A stretch of DNA of 64,000 nt, taken from assembly GCF_016865525.2 (NCBI RefSeq), contig NZ_CP075169.1, positions 1,860,337 through 1,924,336 of the forward strand, written 5' to 3'. Of this stretch, positions 19,376 to 29,186 are shown one piece after another. The position numbers and the translations under genes are program-made. Under the pieces are notes generated by a model that was not told the DNA's origin, searched no databases, and saw only the letters and a list, made by a program, of their open reading frames with translations. Origin of the DNA: Sodalis ligni (GTDB lineage: Bacteria > Pseudomonadota > Gammaproteobacteria > Enterobacterales > Enterobacteriaceae). The first letter of the stretch is position 1, and every line of letters begins with the position of its first letter.

Positions 19376-20589
19376 ATGACACTGAACGCTCGGCAAGTCG
19401 AAACGGCCAAACTACAGGAAAAAGCCTACAAGCTTGCCGATGGCGGCGGACTGTATCTTTGGTCAAACCCAATGGCTCTCGTTATTGGCGGCTCAAGTAT
19501 CGGGTGGCTGGCAAGGAAAAACTTTTATCGATTGGCGTTTACCCGGATGTATCGTTGTCAGATGCCAGAGCAAGGCGCGAAGATGCCAGGAAACAGATCA
19601 AGGCCGGCGTTGACCCAAGCGAGAACAAGCAGCAGCAGAAACAAGCCCGTCAGGAAGAAACAGCAAATACCTTCGAAGCACTTGCCTGCGAGTGGTATGC
19701 CAAGCGGCAAGACCGCTGGTCCATCGGCTATCGAACTGACATGATGAGTGCCTTCGAAAATGACGTGTTTCCTTATATAGGCCACCGGCCAATAAAGGAT
19801 ATAAAGCCCCTTGAACTTTTGGCGGTGCTATCCAAGTTGGAGGAACGCGGAGCAACGGAAAAATTAAAGAAAGTCCGGCAGCGGTGCGGGGAAGTCTGGA
19901 AATATGCGATTGTCACTGGCCGGGCGGAATATAACCCTGCGCCGGATCTTGCCAGCGCCACCAAGCCCCATAAGCGAGAACATTACGCGCATTTATCCGC
20001 CACTGAATTACCGGAGTTTTTGCATTCACTTAGCGGTTATATGGGTAGTCAGCTTGTCAGAACGGCTATGCAATTGATGATCCTGACGGGTGTCAGGCCT
20101 GGCGAAATGCGCAATGCGGAATGGTCAGAAATTGACCTCGATAAAGCATTATGGGAAATCCCCGCGGGGAAGATGAAAATGCGCCGGCCCCATCTTGTGC
20201 CGCTGCCTATCCAGGCCGTAACGCTACTGCGAGAAATTCAGCCTATCAGTGGGCGATATCAATATGTTTTCCCTGGCCGGGTCCGGCATACAAACCCCAT
20301 CAGTGAAATGACGCTTAATTTGCTCATTCGTCGCATAGGTTATGGCGGCAGGGCAACCGGGCACGGCTTCCGCCACACCATGAGCACCATACTCCATGAG
20401 CAGGGCTATAACACCGCCTGGATCGAGACGCAGCTGGCGCACGTCGATAAAAATTCAATTCGTGGCACCTATAACCATGCTCAATATCTCGATGGCCGGC
20501 GGGAAATGCTTCAGTAGTATGCAGATTATATGGATGCGCTGGAGAACGGGGGAAATGTGGTGCATGGGAAGTTTGGGAAAAGCGCGTAG
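19376..20589 (+). pseudogene. P4-type tyrosine integrase, frameshift plus in-frame amber
   Basis: Site-specific recombinase of the P4 group. The N-terminus (MTLNARQVETAK...KLADGGGLYL) is read from ATG 19376. At the T-run at 19458-19460 one T is missing and the rest continues in another frame (VKPNGSRYWRLKYR onward). The catalytic domain is present with Arg in TGVRPGEMR, HGFRHT, and Tyr in IRGTYNHAQY. A TAG at 20515-20517 replaces the usual Trp after REMLQ; beyond it the family C-terminus YADYMDALENGGNVVHGKFG runs to the TAG ending at 20589. Two lesions, so probably inactive. Confidence 0.92.
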
Positions 20590-20733
20590 CTGGACGTATA
20601 GACAGTACGGGTTAGATGGTAGTAAACTTCTGTAGACGAACAAAGAATAGGCTATGCCTAGGGTAGCTCACGAAAGATTTCTATTTTCAAGAGCGGGCAG
20701 AGCCATCAGAAGTTAGAGGGTGAGAGGTGGCTA

Positions 20734-21477
20734 ATGCCTATAGTCAAAGATGTAGATTTAACTCATTGGAAGACAGTTCAAGAATTCAATATCGAACAAG
20801 CAGCATTGTTGTTAGCCGGTATTGACCCATATGATTTTCCTGGTGGACTTATTGAAGTCCGAAATGAACGGCATGAGCGCTGGAAGATGGCTTGGGGTTT
20901 TTCCTCTGGCTTAATTAGCGCAATTCGCAGAGGTACACTGACTCCAATAATTTGTATGGGCGAACTGAAAAAATGGAATGACTGGGAAAAAGAATTCTAC
21001 TATGAACATGAAGTAATTAAGCAAACAGACAGAACAAAAGAAATAAGTAAAACGGAAACGATTTTAACAAGAGATTCATTGTTTTTTTGGGTTGAATCGG
21101 AAAAAGTTGACTTCGTTCGTAGATCAAACCCTAAAATAGCCATAGAAAGAGAAATTATTGATTATAATTTTGTTGAAAATTCCTCACTGGATGTAAACCA
21201 AAATAGTGCTGAAACACCTACAACGCTATTACTTCCAGAATATGAGCATCAAAGCGAAGGCCTCGAATTTATAAAAGATGCTATAAAACAATTTTGGTCA
21301 ACCTATGATCCTGATGATAAATCGACGGCACCTAATCGTGATGATGTCAGAGATTATCTTGTTAGTATTGGCGCGACAGTTAATCTCGCTAAAGCTGTTG
21401 ATGAAGTTCTTCGACCTTTTGAGTTGAAGAAAGGCGGGAGAAGACCATCAAAACATATAGTTAAACCGTATTACTGA
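20734..21477 (+). CDS. Island protein of unknown function
   Basis: 247 residues, mostly charged and soluble, no membrane segment. I do not recognise the family. Starts with MPIVKDVDLTHWKTVQEFNIEQAA and ends with a basic KKGGRRPSKH tail, perhaps nucleic-acid binding. GTGAGAGGTGG precedes the ATG. AT-richer than the flanking backbone. Confidence 0.7.
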   Translation: MPIVKDVDLTHWKTVQEFNIEQAALLLAGIDPYDFPGGLIEVRNERHERWKMAWGFSSGLISAIRRGTLTPIICMGELKKWNDWEKEFYYEHEVIKQTDRTKEISKTETILTRDSLFFWVESEKVDFVRRSNPKIAIEREIIDYNFVENSSLDVNQNSAETPTTLLLPEYEHQSEGLEFIKDAIKQFWSTYDPDDKSTAPNRDDVRDYLVSIGATVNLAKAVDEVLRPFELKKGGRRPSKHIVKPYY

Positions 21478-21686
21478 TGCCTATAAAACGGTAGTGCGGT
21501 TATGAAAATTGTCTTGATTTGATCTTGTTCTTGCAAATTTTCTTTATAAAACTGCTGTGCTGTTTCATCTGAAACGGTGAGGAGGAAAATAAAACCTACT
21601 TACTGTTTTATCTATTTTAACTCTGAGATGATTATTTCTGTTATCGCAACGTCTATTAAACGATTTTGACCTATACAGGAATGATT

Positions 21687-21883
21687 ATGCATAATAACTT
21701 TATTCGCCTTCCGGAAGTTCAGCGCCGAACTGGTTACAGCAAGGCGTGGCTGTATCGCCTTATCAGCCAAGAACGCTTTCCCAAGCCCGTAAAATCGGTT
21801 CTCGCTCGATTGCTTTCGTTGAAAGTGAGGTAGACGAGTGGATTGATAGGCGTATCGCAGAATCGCGTGGGGAGGCCGCATAA
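21687..21883 (+). pseudogene. AlpA-family regulator, one-base frameshift
   Basis: AlpA proteins are small MerR/excisionase-like DNA binders that control satellite and prophage excision. The helix-turn-helix half (FIRLPEVQRRTGYSKAWLYRLI) is read from ATG 21687, spaced 6 bases from AGGA. At the A-run near 21790 one A is missing; the other frame continues in family style (GSRSIAFVESEVDEWIDRRIAESRGEAA) to TAA at 21881-21883. As written the product has a wrong C-terminal half. Confidence 0.85.
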
Positions 21884-22299
21884 TGAAAAACCGCCCCATA
21901 CAGCAGGCGGCTAATCAGAACTCGAACGGCTCTGATTTTACGCTCACCAGCACCATAAAGCCAACTCCTAAGAAGCACCGCGCCCGCCGGTACATGCTTT
22001 ACAGCGGCGTGAACGGATTCACTGAGAATGAAATCCTGCGCTATTGTCGGCTTTCTTCTGGCCGGAATTACGCTACCGAAATTGAGCGCCAGCTTAATAT
22101 TACCCTGGAACGCTTTGACGAGCCGAATACGGACGGAATCGGTAGCCACTTCCGCTATCGCATTAACACCCGCGCCAGTGCGCTTAAAATTATCGACCTG
22201 ATGAGGTATCACGCCTTTGTTGGCGGTTATTCCGGTCTCAGCAGGGAAGATGTAATTGATATTCTCGATTTGTATCCGGACGAATTAAAAGCCGATTAA
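21883..22299 (+). CDS. Satellite hypothetical protein
   Basis: 138 residues, start codon overlapping the alpA stop (TAATG). Middle part SGVNGFTENEILRYCRLSSGRNYATEIERQL resembles a winged-helix replication or regulatory domain, but I cannot name the family. Position between alpA and the antirepressor suggests a regulatory or replication-accessory role. Confidence 0.75.
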   Translation: MKNRPIQQAANQNSNGSDFTLTSTIKPTPKKHRARRYMLYSGVNGFTENEILRYCRLSSGRNYATEIERQLNITLERFDEPNTDGIGSHFRYRINTRASALKIIDLMRYHAFVGGYSGLSREDVIDILDLYPDELKAD

Positions 22300-22312
22300 C
22301 GGAGCCTGAAAA

Positions 22313-23155
22313 ATGAAAATGAAAAATATGCCTATTCCTGGGCAGGGACAAACTCACCCCGCGGCTGACCAGGGAGATATTTCCAGCAATAACTTTGCGA
22401 TAATTGTCCCCGTGTTTTCTGGACAGATTGGCGGGCGTGAAACCAATACACTAAGCGCCAAAGCGTTACACAAAGCGCTGGGTGTGCGGCGCGTATTCGC
22501 GAGCTGGTTTAAAGGCCGGATCGAGGAATACGGCTTTGCGGAGGGTGTGGATTATGCGGTTTTTGATTCCTTGGATTTCAGGAATCAAAGCGCAGAAAGT
22601 GACCAATTAACACCGGAATGGGTGTTTAATCCCAAACGCGGACGCCCTGAAAAAGATTACTTGCTGGCTATCGGCATGGGTAAAGAGCTGTCGATGCTGG
22701 AGAACAACGAGCAGGGCCGGGCCGTTCGCCGTTATTTCATCCAGTGCGAGGAAGCGTTACAGCGCAGTGCGCCGGAAATTGCGGCCCGGTTCCGCCGTCA
22801 ACTCAAAGCCCGCATTGAAGCTGCGAACCACTTCCCGCAAATGTGCGCCTCCCTCGATGCCGCCCGCGCCGAGCAGGGCAAAGAAACCCAACAGCACCAC
22901 TATACCAACGAAAGCAATATGCTCGCCCGTATTGTCCTTGGCGGACTAACAGCCAAGCAGTGGGCAAAGCTTAACGGCATTCAGGGTGAACCGAGGGACG
23001 GCATGAATGCTGTACAGCTTGAGCACCTTGGTTACCTGGAGAGCACCAATATCACGCTGATTGATATGGGTATGGATTATTACCAACGAAAGGCCGAGCT
23101 GACACGCCTTTCCCAACGCTGGTTAACCAAGCGCCTGGAGGCCTACAATGCTTAA
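22313..23155 (+). CDS. AntA/AntB-type antirepressor
   Basis: 280 residues. The N-terminal AntA/AntB domain is seen in TNTLSAKALHKALGVRRVFASWFKGRIEEYGFxEGVDY (about residues 44-82); such domains occur in phage antirepressors that titrate or block repressors. The C-terminal half is helical with a KilA-C-like look. ATG follows GGAG (22301-22304). Confidence 0.85.
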   Translation: MKMKNMPIPGQGQTHPAADQGDISSNNFAIIVPVFSGQIGGRETNTLSAKALHKALGVRRVFASWFKGRIEEYGFAEGVDYAVFDSLDFRNQSAESDQLTPEWVFNPKRGRPEKDYLLAIGMGKELSMLENNEQGRAVRRYFIQCEEALQRSAPEIAARFRRQLKARIEAANHFPQMCASLDAARAEQGKETQQHHYTNESNMLARIVLGGLTAKQWAKLNGIQGEPRDGMNAVQLEHLGYLESTNITLIDMGMDYYQRKAELTRLSQRWLTKRLEAYNA

Positions 23156-23297
23156 CCACGCCACCAGCCAGAAAGAAGCCCTTCTTTTGGCTGGCGCCCT
23201 GCTCTCTAAGGGGGCGGTGAATGTTCCCAAGACGCTGTTACGCAGTAACGTTGGATTGCGAAGCCGCTTATCGGGGTGGCAGGTGATTTGCGCATAG
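23148..23297 (+). CDS. Small satellite protein, 49 residues
   Basis: ATG at 23148 overlaps the end of the antirepressor gene. Product begins MLNHATSQKEALLLAGALL and ends at TAG 23295-23297. The overlap is typical of this gene ladder. Family not recognised; it may be the shortened start of a longer gene, since the following 650 bases keep a coding-like base pattern in several frames. Confidence 0.5.
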   Translation: MLNHATSQKEALLLAGALLSKGAVNVPKTLLRSNVGLRSRLSGWQVICA

Positions 23298-23952
23298 CTT
23301 TTAGCGACGCTCGAATTAGCTCCGGGCGGTTAGCGTACAGACCTTGCAACCCATTGTTTCTTCCGAAGACCTGCATCACAGGGAACCGGCATAACCCATT
23401 AATTGCGCCGAAATCCACCGCTGGTGGGCGTCGGCATAACTCATTGATAAAGCTTAATTCCGTCGAATCAGCGGAATCAGGCAAAAGTGAACAGTATTCG
23501 GCTTCGGGTGAGCTAAGGCAGGATTCCGCCTTAGGTTCAGCGATCATCCGGATCGGATGTAACAAGGAAAATCAGGAAATTACCTGCCCCAAAGGTAAAG
23601 ATGGTTGGATTTTCAGCCATGAGGGGAATCAAGAGGGTACAAAGCGGTACGCTACCCGTAAGCCGTTTTTGGATTACGGTGATAATCAGCAGTTTATCCG
23701 CGTCGCTAAAGATACGTGCAAAGCTTACCCTCTTTAAGAGGGGAGCTTTTGCAAGTAACCGAAAGTTACCCACTAAACCACACCGGAATTTCCGGGAGGT
23801 TAACAGGGTTACGGGGAGTAACTCTGTTCAGTTTTCCGGTTCCGATCTGGCCTTCTTGCGCTGCCGTCGTTTGATCTCGCCTTTAACCGCCGTGACGAAA
23901 GAGAGTTGCAAATCTGCCGGTTAACCCAGCCGTTGGCGGAGTCAAATGCCCA
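23298..23952. other. Leader-like stretch with no convincing gene
   Basis: 655 bases. Overlapping plus-strand frames exist (23276-23737, 23601-23924), but none looks like a family I know. It contains CATAACYCATTRA twice (23391-23401, 23432-23442) and an A/G-rich end at 23730-23745. In satellites of this type the corresponding region can carry regulatory RNA; I cannot show that here. Confidence 0.4.
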
Positions 23953-24135
23953 TCAGCCTTTTGGCTCAATACCCTCACGTTTTAACCGCTGGCGGCAAGC
24001 GTCTTTAACCCAAGAGCTGAAATTGCCATTACCGGCGATGGAATCGATTTGCTCCAGTAACGCATCCTCAAAGCGGATATTTTTCTTTGTGCTGCCCGAA
24101 CGCTCGAAAGCAGGCTTATCATTTTTATCTTGCAT
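23953..24135 (-). CDS. DUF3950/YlcI-type ribbon-helix-helix protein
   Basis: 60 residues on the strand opposite to the gene ladder. The core STKKNIRFEDALLEQIDSIA..NFSSWVKDACRQRL is a ribbon-helix-helix DNA-binding fold. The ATG (24133-24135) begins 1 base after a perfect 10-bp palindrome that takes the place of a Shine-Dalgarno sequence, so it should be autoregulated. It would also face the promoter of the rightward operon. Confidence 0.8.
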   Translation of the reverse strand: MQDKNDKPAFERSGSTKKNIRFEDALLEQIDSIAGNGNFSSWVKDACRQRLKREGIEPKG

Positions 24136-24136
24136 T

Positions 24137-24179
24137 GGTACGTACCGTTGGAATAGGATTAATGATAATGGTACGTACC
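24137..24179. promoter_or_regulatory. Twin palindromic operators
   Basis: GGTACGTACC at 24137-24146 and again at 24170-24179, each a perfect palindrome, 33 bases (about three helical turns) apart, with TTGGTACGTACC/GGTACGTACCAA making the pair symmetric overall. They lie in the divergent promoter gap between the DUF3950 gene and the rightward ladder. Confidence 0.75.
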
Positions 24180-24274
24180 AAATTATTCTTACGCAACCAT
24201 TAAAAGCAGCGAAGCCCGGACGTGCGCAAACCCAAGCCAGGCCTCATACCCAGCCGTTATACGAGGTAACGGTC

Positions 24275-24475
24275 ATGGCTGCCGCTCAGCCTGCCCAAAT
24301 TCGCCCAAAATTTAATTATCGGTTTAGGGCCCTGGCCCGCACCGACCACAACACTAAACTCTGCGGGCTATCCATTGAAGCCACCAGCGAACGGGAAGCC
24401 CGCCTTATCCTGGCGCCGCATTACATCCTGTCCTTTGCCGGACGCCTGCCGGTTCCGGAGGCATACCATGCCTAA
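24275..24475 (+). CDS. Icd-like host cell-division inhibitor family protein
   Basis: 66 residues with the P4-family pattern FNYRFRALARTDHNTK...EREARLILAPHYILSFAGRLP. Members are annotated as Icd-like division inhibitors after phage P1 icd; function in satellites is not firmly shown. ATG 24275 follows GAGGTAACGG. The open frame extends upstream to 23906, but only this part resembles the family. Confidence 0.78.
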   Translation: MAAAQPAQIRPKFNYRFRALARTDHNTKLCGLSIEATSEREARLILAPHYILSFAGRLPVPEAYHA

Positions 24476-24635
24476 ATACCGCTATTACTTTGATGCGATA
24501 TCCCGCAAGGACATGCGCCTACAGCGTCGGATTTTCGTTGATGCCGAAACTTTATGGCAAGCCCGCGCGGCCTTGAAAACCAGATTCATCACGTTTTTTG
24601 TTGGCCGCCGGCCGATTTCCGGGAGTGCGCAATGA
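24468..24635 (+). CDS. Small satellite protein, 55 residues
   Basis: Overlaps the end of the Icd-like gene (CATGCCTAA) and the start of the next gene (ATGA). Basic product, MPKYRYYFDAISRKDMRLQRR then an Ala-rich helix. Family unknown. Confidence 0.7.
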   Translation: MPKYRYYFDAISRKDMRLQRRIFVDAETLWQARAALKTRFITFFVGRRPISGSAQ

Positions 24636-24847
24636 ACATTCAGCCGACTATCCCCACGATCACCGCACCCTTGCATTTATGCCCCGACTTCACCGGCAGG
24701 GTGCTGCTACATGTCGAAAACGGCACGGTGCTTAGTGAGCGGTGCTTAGCCGCTAATGAGCATGTGGCCACCTTGCGGGCTTTCGTGGAATTAGCGCGCT
24801 TAGCGGGCTGGCGCATCATGTTTGAACAGGAGGTGGATCATGCTTAA
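24632..24847 (+). CDS. Small satellite protein, 71 residues
   Basis: ATGA overlap with the gene before and ATG overlap with the gene after. Acidic, with two His/Cys residues early (LHLCPDF) and a C-terminal helix. No family recognised. Confidence 0.68.
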   Translation: MNIQPTIPTITAPLHLCPDFTGRVLLHVENGTVLSERCLAANEHVATLRAFVELARLAGWRIMFEQEVDHA

Positions 24848-25016
24848 GGCCGGTGTTTTATACGATGCCATGGGGAAAATAGCTTCCCTGGCCGCTGCCG
24901 CTCAGTTCCTTACGGATTCTCGGGAAGAACAAGAAATACAGATTGAGCTGATTGGACTTATCGAAGATATCGCCCTGAAGGCGAAGGAACGCGCCAAGGA
25001 GTCGAGCCATGAATAA
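24840..25016 (+). CDS. Small satellite protein, 58 residues
   Basis: Starts in the stop region of the previous gene (ATGCTTAA); preceded by GGAGGTGG at 24829-24836, a strong ribosome site. All-helical acidic product. Confidence 0.66.
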   Translation: MLKAGVLYDAMGKIASLAAAAQFLTDSREEQEIQIELIGLIEDIALKAKERAKESSHE

Positions 25017-25242
25017 CAGCAAAGTTACCCGGTGGGAGCTTATCAACATTGCTTCCAATGCGCAGGCTTACGCCAAACAACTGCACGGCATTATCTGTCT
25101 GATGATGGATAGCAGGGAACAAGACGACCAGGAAACGTGGCAAATCGCCGCGCTTACTACCCTCTCACACCTGGTATGCAAAGAACTCGAACCGGCGGTT
25201 AACGCATCGGTTAAAGAACCGGAGGCGGATCATGTCGCATGA
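25009..25242 (+). CDS. Small satellite protein, 77 residues
   Basis: Overlaps the previous gene; AAGGAG at 24997-25002 in front. Predicted helical, similar in character to the next product (helix-rich, acidic). Function unknown. Confidence 0.66.
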   Translation: MNNSKVTRWELINIASNAQAYAKQLHGIICLMMDSREQDDQETWQIAALTTLSHLVCKELEPAVNASVKEPEADHVA

Positions 25243-25429
25243 ACTCACCCTTGATGAAGCCGCAGAACGGGCCACGCAGGCGGAGATTGTCTGCCGGCTG
25301 CTGGAACATTACCCGTGCGCAATGGAGTCCAGCGATATTTCCGCAATAGCCACGTTGTTACGCCGGCTGACGGGCAACGTGGCCGCCTGGTTGATTGAAG
25401 AACAGGCACATCGGGAAGGCAAAGCATGA
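25232..25429 (+). CDS. Small satellite protein, 65 residues
   Basis: ATG at 25232 inside the tail of the previous gene, with GGAGG at 25221-25225. Product rich in Ala, Glu and Leu helices. Function unknown. Confidence 0.66.
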   Translation: MSHELTLDEAAERATQAEIVCRLLEHYPCAMESSDISAIATLLRRLTGNVAAWLIEEQAHREGKA

Positions 25430-26037
25430 GCAACCTCATTCACTTCATGGCCGATACGAGCAAATCAGCGTCCCCGGCTCAAGCTACGCCATTCGGTATC
25501 AAAATTGGACACAAAGTGCTGGGGTATTCCGTTGCCATCCGCCAATTGGACGAAGGACGGTTTGATGAATGCCTTATCGATGGCATGCGCTTTTTGGTTG
25601 AGGTTTTCCAGGGTGAAAGGCGGGGCTGGTTTAAACCGACCATGGAACAAAGGGCTATCACCTGGCGGTGGGTGGTCGCCACCGTCTTTATCGGCGAGCA
25701 ATGGGAGGAAAACGGTACGGTGGAAGTCCCCCAGAATGACGGCACAACAAAACATGCCGTTCGCTATGTCGGGCGGCATGGCGGCATTACCGTCTACCCC
25801 GCTACGGAACGCTTCTCCCTGGCGAATCACGTCGAGGAGGCCGCTTTAGAACGTTATCCGCGCGATAACCCCTACCTGAAGGCACTCCAGATTTATCAGA
25901 GCATGGTTGAGGTCAATCCTGATAATGGCGCGTGGCGTTTATCCCAATGGGGCCGTGAAGGGTTGGCCCTGATCCATGACGGCTTTATCGACATGCTCAA
26001 CACCGAAGGGATGCCGGCGGCTCCCATAGCGCATTAG
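25426..26037 (+). CDS. Satellite hypothetical protein, 203 residues
   Basis: ATGA overlap with the previous gene. Contains an aromatic central part (WFKPTMEQRAITWRWVVATVF) and NGTVEVPQNDGTTKHAVRYVG. Found by position just upstream of the DUF4222/primase pair, so perhaps replication related. Family not recognised. Confidence 0.72.
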   Translation: MSNLIHFMADTSKSASPAQATPFGIKIGHKVLGYSVAIRQLDEGRFDECLIDGMRFLVEVFQGERRGWFKPTMEQRAITWRWVVATVFIGEQWEENGTVEVPQNDGTTKHAVRYVGRHGGITVYPATERFSLANHVEEAALERYPRDNPYLKALQIYQSMVEVNPDNGAWRLSQWGREGLALIHDGFIDMLNTEGMPAAPIAH

Positions 26038-26048
26038 GGAGAAAAAAA

Positions 26049-26234
26049 ATGTGTGAACCAAAAATCAATGATCGCTGGAAAGACCGCCGCGGCGAAATCG
26101 TGACGGTAACCGCCGCTGCTTTCAACCGCGTAACATTCGTCCGTGACGGCTATGAGTATCCCTGCTCCTACCCGCTGGTGCGCTTTGTAAAGGAATTCAG
26201 TTTAACCAGGGAGAATAACGCGGATGCAAAGTGA
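26049..26234 (+). CDS. DUF4222-type small protein
   Basis: 61 residues with the pattern RWKDRRGEIVTVTAAAFNRVTFVRDGYEYPCSYPLVRFVKEF, typical of the DUF4222 family of prophage proteins with an SH3-like barrel. Overlaps the primase start by 11 bases. GGGAG and an A-run precede ATG 26049. Confidence 0.8.
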   Translation: MCEPKINDRWKDRRGEIVTVTAAAFNRVTFVRDGYEYPCSYPLVRFVKEFSLTRENNADAK

Positions 26235-28897
26235 TTTCGTCAATGAGGTGCGCCGGAAGGCTACCGGTCATTGGCAAACCATCCTTTCCCGGCTGGATAT
26301 CCCCATTAACCGACATGAAGGTGAATGCCCGAGTTGTGGCGGCGAGACGCGCTACCGGTTCGATGACAAGGAGGGCAGGGGAACCTATTTTTGTTCCCAT
26401 TGTGGCCCCGGTACTGGACTGGATTTGGTGATGAAGGTCAGGCAATGCGGGGCACGGGAAGCGGCCGAGCTGGTGGCTGAAGTTATGGCGCTGCCGCTGC
26501 CTGGACCCGTGCCGGCCAGAGCAAAGCCTCAAGCGGATATCACTATCGCCGTAAAGGTGGCGGCGCTGGCGGCCAAGGCATCCCCCGGCCAGTCGCCGTA
26601 TCTCACCGCTAAAGGGCTGGAATGGCCCTTGCCGCTGCTGTTTGACGGTTCTCTGTTGCTGGCACTGAACAATGAAGACGGCGAGGTAAGCGGCGCCCAG
26701 GTGATTAAGCCGGACGGGAGTAAGCGGCTGCTGGCGGGGAGTGTGAAGAAGGGCGCATTTTACGCCGTGAATGCCCCGGAACGGCCCGAGAGCGTCTTGA
26801 TAGCTGAAGGGCTGGCGACAGCCTTATCCGTTCACCTGATGCGCCCTGATGCCCTGTGCGTGGCCGCTATCGATGCGGGTAACCTACTGCTGGTGGGTAA
26901 GGTCATGCGATGGCGCTATCCCGCGGCACAAATCATCATCGCCGGCGATAACGATTGGCACGCACCGGGCGAATTAGACGAACACGGCAGGCTGAAAGTG
27001 AATACCGGCAAGCTGTCGGCAGAGAAAGCCGCCGCTGCCGTGTCTGGCTGGGTCGCCATACCGCCCACGGAGCATAAGGCGGATTGGGACGACTATCGGC
27101 AGGAAAACGGCTTAGAAGCCTCCACAGGCGCTTTTACTGAATTACTATACCAACCCAAGGGGGCGAACGTGCCAATCCAACTCAGGGCGATCGATGGCGG
27201 TAAAAAGGGGCGCAAAGGCACCGATCCGCTTAAACCGCATGTGGAGAGCCGAAAAGATGGGGTTTTCTGGATCACGCCGAAGGTCGATAAAGACAGCGGC
27301 GAAATTATTAACAATGAAAGCTGGTTAAGCGCACCGCTACAAGTGGCCGGTATCGGGGAAGATGATAACGAGCGCTACCTGATGTTGGGCTGGAAACCCG
27401 AGGGTAGCAAAATCGACCGGATAGAAGCGCTGCCTATGCGTGATATCGGCGAGCGTGAGGGCTGGGCGAAGCTCCGGTCCGGTGGCTTGTCTATCACGGC
27501 TAAAAGTGGCCTACGGGCTATCCTGGCCGATTATCTTCAGCGCAGCGGTAACCGCCAGATGTGGGCGATTGCCGGGGCTACCGGCTGGCAGCACGGCGCT
27601 TATATCATGCCGGACGGTTCGGTTATTGGCGAACCGGAGCACCCGGTATTGTTCAATGGCCGGTCAGCGGCCGCCAGGGGTTATACCACCAAAGGAACGG
27701 CGCAGAGCTGGCGCGACAGTGTGGCAATGCTGGCGCAGGGGAACCCCTCTATGATGCTAGGTATTGCCTGTGCGCTGGCCGCCCCTTTAATCGGCATTGC
27801 CGGCGCTGATGGATTTGGCGTCCACCTGTTCGGCGGTTCATCGGTAGGCAAGACCACTACCGGCAACGCGGCCAGCAGCGTGTACGGTGAACCGGAAGCG
27901 TTAAAGCTGACATGGTATTCCACGTCGCTTGGGCTGGTGAATGAGGCCGCCGCGCACAATGATGGCTTTATGCCCCTGGACGAAATAGGACAGGGCAGTA
28001 ACCGCCGGGCCGTGGCCGAAGCCGCTTACGCGCTGTTTAACGGCGTGGGTAAAATCCAGGGGGCGAAGGAAGGCGGCAATCGTGACGTTAAACGCTGGCG
28101 GGCCATGGCGTTCAGCACCGGCGAAATTGATATGGAAAGTTATATCCGGGCCGATGGCGGTAAAGTCAACGCCGGTCAACTGGTGCGCCTGCTTAATGTG
28201 CCTATCAGCAAAGCCACGGTGTACCACGGTTATACGGACGGAAAGGCCCACGCTGACGCGTTGCGCGAGGCCAGCGCGGCACATTACGGCGCCGTGGGGC
28301 GCGAGTGGATAAAAAGCCTTGCCGGCCAGAAAGAAGCCTCGGTTCAAGCGGTCCAGGCGGCCGAGCGCCGTTGGTTGGGATTATTGCCCGCAGAAGCGAG
28401 CGAACAGGTGCGGCGGGTGGCATCGCGGTTCGCCATCCTTGAGGCCGCCTTAATCCTCTCGGCATTTGACCTGGTGGGCGGAGCAAGACAGCCGGGACGC
28501 GCTACAGCACAGCTTTAACGCCTGGGTTAATGAATTCGGCATGGGGAACCGCGAGGCTAAAGCCTGGGTTGAGCAGGCAGAGTCATTCCTGCAACGTTTC
28601 GGGTATAGCCGGTATTTACCTTATCCCAACGCTGACCCACGTGACCTGCCGATTAAGGACTTGGCCGGATACCGGGTCAAGAAGCATGGGGGTGAAATGC
28701 TGATATTCCATACCTTCCCGGCGGTGTTCCGCGATGAAATCGCCACCGGCGCAAATGTGACCGCTTTCGCCCAAGTGCTCGCCGAGGCGGGAATGCTGGA
28801 TAAGCCCACCAAGGGGATCACCAAGAAGAATCTACGCATTGATGGCAAGCAGCTTCACCTTGTGGCCCTAATGCTGCCTGAAGATGAAGAGGAATAA
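26224..28897 (+). pseudogene. Toprim primase-DUF927 helicase, one-base frameshift
   Basis: Satellite replication protein. Zinc finger CPSC...CSHC (about residues 35-57), toprim segment VLIAEGLATALSV and IAGDND (about 195-245), then a DUF927 ATPase with Walker A FGGSSVGKTTTGN (about 537) and Walker B-like FMPLDEIG (about 582). After ALILSA the T-run at 28472-28474 carries one extra T, sending the frame to an early stop at 28518; the normal C-terminus (LTWWAEQDSRDALQHSFN onward) continues to TAA at 28895-28897. Without the shift about 890 residues. The loss of about 130 C-terminal residues probably hurts function. Confidence 0.88.
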
Positions 28898-28920
28898 TTT
28901 CTCACATGGAGAAAAAACAG

Positions 28921-29186
28921 GTCGGGTCAGTCGGGTAAGTCGGGTCATCTATATAGTATATTGATTTAATTGAGTATTATTTTAGGTTTTGACCCGACTT
29001 TGACCCGACTTTACCCCATTTGACCCAACTTTGTTTTGAGGCTTCATTTCTGGCTGGTGGGGTGACCCGACTTTGAGGGTAATGACCCGACTTCTAAAAC
29101 GGGCAAAGTCGGGTCATTTTATAAAAATATTATGTTTTAATTCATATGATTAAACGGGTTACCCGACTTACCCGACTGACCCGACC
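28921..29186. repeat. Iteron array, candidate replication origin of the island
   Basis: Eleven exact ACCCGAC/GTCGGGT heptamers in 266 bases. Left: three GTCGGGTMA units in perfect 9-base steps (28921, 28930, 28939). Centre: TGACCCGACTT at 28990, 29001, 29063 and 29083, a variant at 29021, and one inverted copy at 29106-29116. Right: three ACCCGAC units in 9-base steps (29160, 29169, 29178), inverted relative to the left trio. AT-rich DNA separates the clusters. It lies directly downstream of the primase-helicase gene, where P4 has its cis replication region. Confidence 0.75.

Noticed and set aside
28921-29186. CRISPR-like array
   Set aside because: Units are 7-11 bases with 0-2 base gaps and both orientations; no spacers of constant length and no cas genes.
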